Source of the DNA: JAZQLP01 sp045629205
Lineage (GTDB): Bacteria; Bacillota; Clostridia; Oscillospirales; UBA644
Length of the DNA: 15,080 bases
Assembly: GCA_045629205.1 (NCBI GenBank)
Contig: JAZQQT010000026.1
Location: 1 to 15,080 of the forward strand
Reading direction: 5' to 3'
A program made the translations under genes and the position numbers. Under the pieces are notes generated by a model that was not told where the DNA came from, did not search any database, and saw only the letters and a program-made list of their open reading frames with translations. Of this stretch, positions 7,061-13,009 are shown one piece after another (position 1 is the first letter of the stretch; each line of letters opens with the position of its first letter).

Positions 7061-7414
7061 ATGACTGAAAACGAGTTCACTTGCATAGTCTGTCCCAAGG
7101 GGTGTTCAATAAAAGTCAAGCACGAGGACGGCAAAATAATTTCCGTTGACGGAAATACCTGCGCCAGAGGGTTCGACTACGCCGTATCCGAGGCGATAAA
7201 CCCCGTGCGGATACTGACATCTTCCGTCTTTTCACATAACGGAAGCAAAAAGATTCCCGTAAGGACCGCAAAACCGGTTCCGAAAGACAAACTTTTTGAA
7301 ATAATGAACGAAATCAAAGCCGTCAAAGCGCCTGCTAACGTAAAAATGGGCGACGTGATTATCAAAAACGCCGCGGGAACGGGCATTGACGTTATCGCCA
7401 CCTTAAACGAATAG
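7061..7414 (+). CDS. DUF1667 domain-containing four-cysteine protein
   Basis: The 117-residue protein spans the usual short length of DUF1667. Its N-terminus has C8-x2-C11-x3-C15 and later C34 in NTCARG, a spacing like the iron-sulfur or metal-binding start of molybdopterin oxidoreductases. The second half holds IPVRTAKPVPKDKLFEIM and a valine/isoleucine-rich end. In other clostridia this domain is found beside FAD-dependent dehydrogenases of the glycerol-3-phosphate dehydrogenase type. No such partner lies in this window, so this copy is an orphan. Its exact role is unknown; metal or Fe-S cluster binding is inferred from the cysteines. Its stop codon lies 2 nt before the tRNA-Thr gene, and both appear to share one promoter and one terminator. 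Confidence 0.85.
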   Translation: MTENEFTCIVCPKGCSIKVKHEDGKIISVDGNTCARGFDYAVSEAINPVRILTSSVFSHNGSKKIPVRTAKPVPKDKLFEIMNEIKAVKAPANVKMGDVIIKNAAGTGIDVIATLNE

Positions 7415-7416
7415 AT

Positions 7417-7492
7417 GCTGGTATGGCTCAGTTGGTAGAGCGATTCACTCGTAATGAATAGGCCGACGGTTCGATTCCGCCTACCAGCACCA
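7417..7492 (+). tRNA. tRNA-Thr (anticodon CGT)
   Basis: A full cloverleaf can be drawn. The acceptor stem is GCTGGTA/TACCAGC, the D arm is GCTC/GAGC with AGTTGGTA in the loop, and the anticodon stem is ATTCA/TGAAT with loop CTCGTAA. The anticodon CGT is at 7450-7452 and reads ACG. The T arm is GACGG, TTCGATT, CCGCC. CCA (7490-7492) is encoded. One flaw is an A-C mismatch in the T stem (7466 with 7480). It starts 2 nt after the DUF1667 stop codon and is followed at once by a terminator. Confidence 0.96.
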
Positions 7493-7539
7493 ACATTAAA
7501 CCGTGATAACCGCAATGAAATCACGGTTTAATGTTTTTT
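7493..7539 (+). terminator. Intrinsic terminator after tRNA-Thr
   Basis: A perfect 15-bp stem (ACATTAAACCGTGAT and its complement) with a 12-nt loop is followed by a T-run. It begins on the base after the tRNA CCA, so the tRNA 3' end is freed by cutting right at the foot of this hairpin. Confidence 0.92.
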
Positions 7540-7573
7540 AAGAGATAAATAATTTATCCTCAGCATGAAGCAC

Positions 7574-7611
7574 AAAAAGAATCCTTTCGTCAAACGGCGA
7601 AAGGATTCTTT
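7574..7611 (-). terminator. Intrinsic terminator of the GH3 gene
   Basis: A perfect 14-bp stem (AAAGAATCCTTTCG with its complement) around an 8-nt loop. Read leftward it continues with CTTTTTG, and it lies about 20 nt after the GH3 stop codon. The stretch 7540-7573 between the two terminators shows nothing else. Confidence 0.85.
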
Positions 7612-7632
7612 CCAATAAATATAATGTTTTCG

Positions 7633-9798
7633 TTATGCCATTCTGTCGAGAACGGTCTTTTCTTTTTTGATGAGACTGAATGTCAGAGGTTTCTTTCCCG
7701 TCAATTCAAAACTTCTTTCGTCGGGCTGACATTCGCCGGCAAAAACGGTATATTTTCCTTCTTCAACCGCGAACTCGCCTTCATCATTCCAAAGCGCGAA
7801 CGCTTTTTCTTCGAGACTGACGGACACTTTCTTTGTTTCTCCCGGCTGAAGGAATACTTTTTTCAGCCCCTTGAGAGAATAATTCGGAGCATCGGCTCTT
7901 TCCGCTCTGACGTATATTTCCAGAGGGACAGCGCCTGCCGTTTTACCGATATTGGATATACTAACGCTGAGTTCGCAACCCGCAGAAGTAATAACGTCCG
8001 ACGAAATCGCAGCGTCCGAGAAAGAAAAATCGGTGTATGACAGACCGTAGCCGAAAGGATAAAGAGGTTTTGCAGTCATATAACGATAGGTTCTCCCCAT
8101 CATCGAATAATCCGTAAATTCGGGAATATCCGTTTCGGAATTATAGAATGTTACCGGCAATCTGCCCTCGGGAGAAGCTTCGCCGAAAAGAATCTCGGCA
8201 ATGGCGTCTCCGCCCTCGGCACCCGGATACCATCCCTGCAGAACTGCGTCGTAATTTTCTTCGGCATAACGCAGATCGACTGCGCTTCCCGAAAGATTTA
8301 CAAGAATACACGGCTTGCCCGATTCGTATATTTCCTTTATTATTTCATTCTGAAGCCCCGGAAGAGAAAGCGTTAACTTATCTCCGCTTGCGTTTCCGTT
8401 ATATGCGTCGAATTCCTCACCCTCAAGAGAAGGATCAAGTCCGAATACGCCGACAACGACGTCGCTTTCACGGCAAACCGTTTTGACCTCGGAGCTTCTG
8501 TTGTTTTCCATCGTATCGAATTCAAGGCTGTTTTCGAAAAGATGACAGCCCTGCGAGTAAAGTATCCGTATGCCGGTATCCGCAAGATATTTTTCGATTC
8601 CGCGGATAACTGTCTGATAATGTGAGGACTTGCCCTCATAATTTCCGATGAGAGCGGATATACTGTCGGCATTCGGACCGATGACACCTATGGTCTTTAT
8701 CTTGTTTTTATCAAGAGGCAGAATCGAATTCTTGTTTTTGAGAAGAACGACACACTTTCTTGCGGCCTTTTTATTAAGGTTTCTCATTTCGGGAGAATCG
8801 ACAACGGAATACGGTATCGACGAGTATGGATTGTCACGGGGATCGTCGAATTCGCCGAGTTTCATTCTTGTGGTAAGAAGACGGACAACACTGACGTCGA
8901 TATCTTTTTCGTCTATCAATCCTTCTTTTGCGGCGTTTACAAGCGTAAGATATATGCAGCCGCAGTTGACGTCACATCCGTTTTCGACAGCCAGCTTTGC
9001 CGACTCCTCAGGTGTGGCGGTTACTTTATGAGTTTCATGGAAATTCTGTATCGCGCCGCAATCGGACACCATATATCCGTCGAAGCCCCACTTGTCGCGC
9101 AGCACGTCACGGAGAAGATATTTGCTTCCGCAGCACGGTTCGCCGTAAACACGGTTATACGCACCCATCAGCCCTTCGACACCTGCCTCATCTATACAAT
9201 TACGGAATGCCTCGAGATACGTCTCATACAAATCTTTCTTTGAAACGTTCGCATCAAATGAATGTCTGAGAGATTCGGGACCGGAATGAACGGCGTAATG
9301 TTTCACGCAGGCGGCGGCTTTAAGATATTTTTTATCGCGGCCCTGCATTCCGTTTATGAAGGCAATGCCCATGCGGGATGTAAGAAACGGGTCCTCGCCG
9401 TATGTTTCATGTCCCCTGCCCCAACGCGGGTCCCTGAAAATATTGATATTCGGCGACCAATACGTAAGTCCTTTATATATATCCTTATCATCAAGACTGC
9501 GGAAAGCATTATACTTTGCCCTTGCCTCGGTAGATATCGCATCGCCGACCTTTTCGAGTTCATCTTCGTCAAACATCGCGGCAAGCCCTATAGACTGAGG
9601 AAAAACAGTCGCGGTTCCGGCTCTTGCCACACCGTGAAGCGCTTCATTCCACCAGTTATAACTATCTATTCCGAGCCGTTTTACCGCTTTGGAATTATAA
9701 ATCATCAAAGAAACTTTTTCCTCAAGAGTCATTTTTGCGACAAGCTCTTCGGCGCGTTTTCTGAACTCACGAGCATACTTTTTATCTATGTTTGCCAT
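7633..9798 (-). CDS. Glycoside hydrolase family 3 beta-glycosidase (beta-xylosidase/beta-glucosidase type)
   Basis: The 721-residue protein has the three-domain GH3 form: TIM barrel (about 20-310), alpha/beta sandwich (about 345-560) and fibronectin-III-like C-terminal domain (about 620-695). In the barrel, WWNEALHGVAR (49-59), YWSPNINIFRDPRWGRGHET (113-132), KHYAVHSGPE (166-175) and the nucleophile Asp246 in MVSDCGAI are all present. The WWNEALHG and KHYAVHSGPESLRH elements are most like the xylosidase branch of GH3, but the substrate cannot be fixed. It removes terminal sugars from oligosaccharides by a retaining mechanism. There is no signal peptide, so it should act in the cytoplasm on imported oligosaccharides. 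AAAGGAAAG precedes the ATG. It is a single-gene unit bounded by terminators at 7574-7611 and 9877-9904. Confidence 0.95.
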   Translation of the reverse strand: MANIDKKYAREFRKRAEELVAKMTLEEKVSLMIYNSKAVKRLGIDSYNWWNEALHGVARAGTATVFPQSIGLAAMFDEDELEKVGDAISTEARAKYNAFRSLDDKDIYKGLTYWSPNINIFRDPRWGRGHETYGEDPFLTSRMGIAFINGMQGRDKKYLKAAACVKHYAVHSGPESLRHSFDANVSKKDLYETYLEAFRNCIDEAGVEGLMGAYNRVYGEPCCGSKYLLRDVLRDKWGFDGYMVSDCGAIQNFHETHKVTATPEESAKLAVENGCDVNCGCIYLTLVNAAKEGLIDEKDIDVSVVRLLTTRMKLGEFDDPRDNPYSSIPYSVVDSPEMRNLNKKAARKCVVLLKNKNSILPLDKNKIKTIGVIGPNADSISALIGNYEGKSSHYQTVIRGIEKYLADTGIRILYSQGCHLFENSLEFDTMENNRSSEVKTVCRESDVVVGVFGLDPSLEGEEFDAYNGNASGDKLTLSLPGLQNEIIKEIYESGKPCILVNLSGSAVDLRYAEENYDAVLQGWYPGAEGGDAIAEILFGEASPEGRLPVTFYNSETDIPEFTDYSMMGRTYRYMTAKPLYPFGYGLSYTDFSFSDAAISSDVITSAGCELSVSISNIGKTAGAVPLEIYVRAERADAPNYSLKGLKKVFLQPGETKKVSVSLEEKAFALWNDEGEFAVEEGKYTVFAGECQPDERSFELTGKKPLTFSLIKKEKTVLDRMA

Positions 9799-9876
9799 AT
9801 AATCTTTCCTTTTTTGAGAATATCTTATTTTAACACGCTTACGTTTTTTATTCTATATGCTTTTCTCTCGTATAAT

Positions 9877-9904
9877 AAAAAACTTTCCGCCGTCTGACGA
9901 AAAG
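9877..9904 (-). terminator. Intrinsic terminator of the pyridoxamine kinase gene
   Basis: Read leftward, CTTTTCGTC and GGCGGAAAG form a 9-bp stem with two G-U pairs around an AGAC loop, followed directly by six T. It lies about 20 nt after the kinase stop codon and separates it from the GH3 gene. I found no convincing promoter for GH3 in the rest of this gap. Confidence 0.75.
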
Positions 9905-9923
9905 CTTTCTGATTTATAAAATA

Positions 9924-10775
9924 TTATTTACCGAGCGTTTTAAGGGATTCTATAAGCGACGGGATACACTGCTCGAACTTGACACCATACCAATGTGTTT
10001 TGTCGCCGACGGTGGCACGGATGGTATCAACAGTATAATCAACGGCTATCCGGATCGCATCGGAAGTGTTGCCGCCGAGCATATAAGCGCCGAAGCAGGC
10101 GGAGGCAAAAACGTCGCCGGTCCCATGTGATGAAACGGGGATATTCTCGGAAAAATATTCGTAAAATTCGCCTGTCGCGGAATCGTATGCCGCCGCGCCC
10201 TGAAGCGAAGGATCGTAGGAAACGCCTGTTATTATGGCTTTTTTTGCGCCGAGCTCACACAGCCCGCGAAGAAGGGATTCGACATAATCCCTGCCGTATT
10301 CGCCGCGTTCTTTATATTCGGTTTCGAGAAGCATGGATGCCTCGGTGATATTCGGAACGACAACGTCTGCGCGGGAACAGAGCTTTTTCATGGTTCTGAC
10401 GAATTCCATATCGAATCCGACGTAAAGTTTACCGAAATCAGCCATTGCGGGATCGACGAATTTCAGAGCGTTTGCTCCGAATTTATCAAAAAAGTCGCAA
10501 ATCATTTCCACCTGACGGCCGCTGCCCAGATATCCGGTGCTTATTCCGTCGAAGGCAATCCCCTCTTTTGCCCAATGCTCGGTTATGGCGGGGATATCAT
10601 CTGTCAGATCACGGAATGTCCAGCCCTTAAACCCTCCCGTATGAGTGGAAAGAACGGCGGTGGGAATAACCGCGCAGGAAAGGCCCATTGCGGAAATAAT
10701 AGGCAAAGCCACCGTGAGGGAACATTTGCCGAAGCATGAAATATCCTGAATTGTTACGACTTTTTTATCTGTCAT
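9924..10775 (-). CDS. Pyridoxamine/pyridoxal kinase (ribokinase superfamily)
   Basis: The protein is 283 residues from the ATG at 10775, chosen because GAGG lies about 9 nt upstream and the family begins at this point (VVTIQDISCFGKCSLTVALP, 6-25). The frame extends to 10844, but that stretch holds the promoter. Other family marks are STHTGGF (43-49), VDPAMAD (107-113), PNITEA (141-146) and the anion hole with catalytic Asp221 in SHGTGDVFA. It phosphorylates B6 vitamers with ATP in the salvage route to pyridoxal phosphate, in the cytoplasm. This form is the usual pyridoxamine kinase of clostridia. A thiamine-precursor (HMP) kinase is a less likely alternative. It is transcribed alone, with its own promoter and terminator. 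Confidence 0.92.
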   Translation of the reverse strand: MTDKKVVTIQDISCFGKCSLTVALPIISAMGLSCAVIPTAVLSTHTGGFKGWTFRDLTDDIPAITEHWAKEGIAFDGISTGYLGSGRQVEMICDFFDKFGANALKFVDPAMADFGKLYVGFDMEFVRTMKKLCSRADVVVPNITEASMLLETEYKERGEYGRDYVESLLRGLCELGAKKAIITGVSYDPSLQGAAAYDSATGEFYEYFSENIPVSSHGTGDVFASACFGAYMLGGNTSDAIRIAVDYTVDTIRATVGDKTHWYGVKFEQCIPSLIESLKTLGK

Positions 10776-10808
10776 TAAATATCGCCTCGATTTGTTTTGA
10801 ATAAAAAA

Positions 10809-10837
10809 AGTATAGTATTCATATATGTCATTGTCAA
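10809..10837 (-). promoter_or_regulatory. Promoter of the pyridoxamine kinase gene
   Basis: On the minus strand TTGACA (10837-10832), a 17-bp spacer and TATACT (10814-10809). It is nearly a perfect consensus, about 30 nt before the kinase ATG, and shows that the longer open frame to 10844 is not the real start. Confidence 0.88.
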
Positions 10838-10869
10838 GATACAATACAGTCGCAAAAATTGATTTTTTA

Positions 10870-10898
10870 TTGACAGGAGGGCCGTCAAGTGTTAAAAT
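10870..10898 (+). promoter_or_regulatory. Promoter of the GNAT acetyltransferase gene
   Basis: TTGACA (10870-10875), a 17-bp spacer and TAAAAT (10893-10898), about 42 nt before the ATG. It is divergent from the kinase promoter, with 32 bp between the two -35 boxes. No clear shared operator was seen there. Confidence 0.85.
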
Positions 10899-10940
10899 AT
10901 AACCGAATACTCAATATTATTCTCCGAAGAAGGCGAAATC

Positions 10941-11528
10941 ATGAGATATATACGCAAAACGCTTAAAACCGACAATCTGATACTCCGAAGACCGTATCTG
11001 ACCGATGCCGACGAATTGTTCGTCTGCACCTCAAACCCGAACGTTACGAAATATGAGGGATGGAGAAAACACAATTCTCCGATGGAAACACTGAACTTCG
11101 TAAACAGTCTTATGGAATGTATGGAGCTGAAGTGCTGCAACGACTACGTTATCGTGGAAAAGAAAAGCGACAGAGCAATAGGCATAATCAATCTGCATGA
11201 TATTGATTACTCGAAAGACGAGGGATATATCGGATACTGGCTTGCCGAGGATTGCTGGCATAACGGCTATGCGACAGAAGCAATAGGCACGTTTATAAAG
11301 CATATGACAAAAACCTGCAAATACAAAAAAATATTCGCGCTCTGTCATCCCATGAACGTATATTCGGCAAAAGCTCTTTTGAAAAACGGATTTGAAAAAA
11401 ACGGGACAAAACCATGCAGCGATTTTCTGAAAAGAGAGGACGAAACCTATACCGAAACGGCTGATCTTTATGTTTTTATTCCCAAATGCGATTTATTACA
11501 TAAAATATTTAAAAAAAATAATCACTGA
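10941..11528 (+). CDS. GNAT family N-acetyltransferase (RimJ/RimL-like)
   Basis: The 195-residue protein opens with LKTDNLILRRPYLTDADELF (8-27), the usual start of RimJ/RimL-type acetyltransferases. The acetyl-CoA-binding core is GYWLAEDCWHNGYATEAIG (98-116), where HNGYAT stands for the (R/Q)xxGx(G/A) loop. NVYSAKALLKNGFEKNG (139-155) is the conserved C-terminal element. It transfers an acetyl group from acetyl-CoA to an amine, in relatives a protein N-terminus, an antibiotic or a small amine; the substrate here is unknown. AAGGCG precedes the ATG. The last 20 residues are lysine-rich and hydrophobic beyond the fold. No clear terminator follows before the HtrA promoter. Confidence 0.9.
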   Translation: MRYIRKTLKTDNLILRRPYLTDADELFVCTSNPNVTKYEGWRKHNSPMETLNFVNSLMECMELKCCNDYVIVEKKSDRAIGIINLHDIDYSKDEGYIGYWLAEDCWHNGYATEAIGTFIKHMTKTCKYKKIFALCHPMNVYSAKALLKNGFEKNGTKPCSDFLKREDETYTETADLYVFIPKCDLLHKIFKKNNH

Positions 11529-11573
11529 TAAATTTTTTCAACCATGCGACATCTTTTTTTAACTACATTTAAG

Positions 11574-11579
11574 TATAAT
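11574..11579 (+). promoter_or_regulatory. -10 box of a likely promoter for the HtrA-ABC operon
   Basis: A perfect TATAAT lies 35-40 nt before the HtrA start. No good TTGACA-like box is found 16-18 bp upstream; that area is a T-run. It may therefore depend on an activator, or HtrA may be read partly from the GNAT promoter. Confidence 0.5.
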
Positions 11580-11613
11580 GTAATATGATATTTGTCAGAA
11601 AGGAAGTATGATT

Positions 11614-13005
11614 ATGGATAACGATTTCAATAATACAATAGAAAATACGCAAAACGAAGTCACGGAAACAACCGAAAAGGTCGGCGCTGCAGTTACCGAC
11701 ACAGTTGACGAAACCGCAGAGCAGATCGGCGAAAAAGTTTCCGAAGCAGCGGAAAGAACAACCGAAGCGATTGAAAAACCTGTTGAGGAAACCGCGGAAA
11801 ATCTAAATGATACAGCGGAAGAAATGGCAATCGATTCGGGATTTTTCGAATCGGCTCCGATCCGGCAGCCGGAAGTAATTCCCTCTTCCGAACCGCAATA
11901 CACTCAGCCGGTTCAGCAGCCGGCAAAAAAAGAAAAGACCGGTAAGGGATTCTTTATCGGATCCTTGATTTGTCTGCTTCTCTGCGCCACGGCGCTGGTA
12001 TTCACACTTCTCGCAGGAAGAAACAACACTGCCGAAAAACCGGATGAAAAACAAGACCCCCAGCAGAAGGAAGAATATAAAGTTCCCGAATCCGATACGC
12101 CGGAATACAAGCCCGTAGTTGATGAAGACGGCCGTTACGATGCACCGTCGCTCATTGCAAAAGTCAATCCGAGCGTTCTTCTCGTGTCAACGGAAAAAGG
12201 ATTCGGAACAGGATTCGTATTCACGGCAGACGGATACATAATCACAAACGAGCACGTCATTTCGGGTTACAAGAACGCAAAGCTTAAATTTTACGACGGA
12301 ACCGAAGCGGATGCAAAAGTAGTCGGCTCAGATTCGTCTCTCGACATCGCGGTTCTCAAATGCGAAATTAACGGTCTGGAGCCTCTGGAACTCGCTGATT
12401 CAAGCAAAGTCGTTCCCGGTGAATATGTTATCGCAATCGGGAATCCATACGATAAATCGCTTACAAACACAGCTTCCGAGGGAATTGTTTCGGCAATCAG
12501 ATACAACTATCATTTCGAAGAGCTCCAGTCGATAGCCGACGTTATTCAGCACACCGCATCAATCAACAGCGGTAACTCCGGCGGACCGCTTTTCAATATG
12601 TACGGACAAGTCATAGGTATCAACGCAGTTAAGATTTCCGGATATGAAAACCTCGGATTCGCAATCGCAATCAACAGCGTTAAAACAGCCATCGGCGAAA
12701 TCATCACTTACGGCACAGTTCAGAGACCTACTCTCGGAATCACATGTCAGACGAATCCCAACATCGGCGGTGTTACGGTCGTTGAAGTAAACGCAGGCAG
12801 CGCTGCAGAAAAAGCAGGACTGAAGGTAAATGACGTTATTACAAAATTCGACGGCGAAAGAATAAAGACAAGTGAAGAACTTAAAAAAATACTCGAAGGA
12901 TACAGCGCCGGCGATGTAATCGAAATCACAATTCTGCGCGACGTAGACTCGTTCACACTGACACTCACGCTCGACAAAGCGTTTGAAAACACCCAGGAAG
13001 AATAA
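11614..13005 (+). CDS. Membrane-anchored HtrA/DegP-type serine protease with PDZ domain
   Basis: From the ATG at 11614 the protein has 463 residues. An ATG six bases earlier is only 3 nt from AAAGGA, so the later one, at about 9 nt, is preferred. Residues 1-108 are an acidic, Thr/Glu/Ala-rich, probably helical tail in the cytoplasm. A membrane segment follows at about 113-134, then a linker rich in charged residues. The S1C protease domain (about 160-360) has the full triad His214 (TNEHVI), Asp244 (SSLDIAVL) and Ser322 (GNSGGPL). One PDZ domain covers about 371-460 and includes AGLKVNDVITKFDG. Such proteases degrade or refold damaged proteins outside the membrane. Its stop codon is 4 nt before the ABC transporter start, so the two form an operon. 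Confidence 0.95.
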   Translation: MDNDFNNTIENTQNEVTETTEKVGAAVTDTVDETAEQIGEKVSEAAERTTEAIEKPVEETAENLNDTAEEMAIDSGFFESAPIRQPEVIPSSEPQYTQPVQQPAKKEKTGKGFFIGSLICLLLCATALVFTLLAGRNNTAEKPDEKQDPQQKEEYKVPESDTPEYKPVVDEDGRYDAPSLIAKVNPSVLLVSTEKGFGTGFVFTADGYIITNEHVISGYKNAKLKFYDGTEADAKVVGSDSSLDIAVLKCEINGLEPLELADSSKVVPGEYVIAIGNPYDKSLTNTASEGIVSAIRYNYHFEELQSIADVIQHTASINSGNSGGPLFNMYGQVIGINAVKISGYENLGFAIAINSVKTAIGEIITYGTVQRPTLGITCQTNPNIGGVTVVEVNAGSAAEKAGLKVNDVITKFDGERIKTSEELKKILEGYSAGDVIEITILRDVDSFTLTLTLDKAFENTQEE

Positions 13006-13009
13006 CAAA

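Noticed and set aside
10776..10844. 23-residue N-terminal extension of the pyridoxamine kinase
   Set aside because: It covers the TTGACA-17-TATACT promoter, so it cannot be in the main transcript; the family starts at the ATG at 10775.
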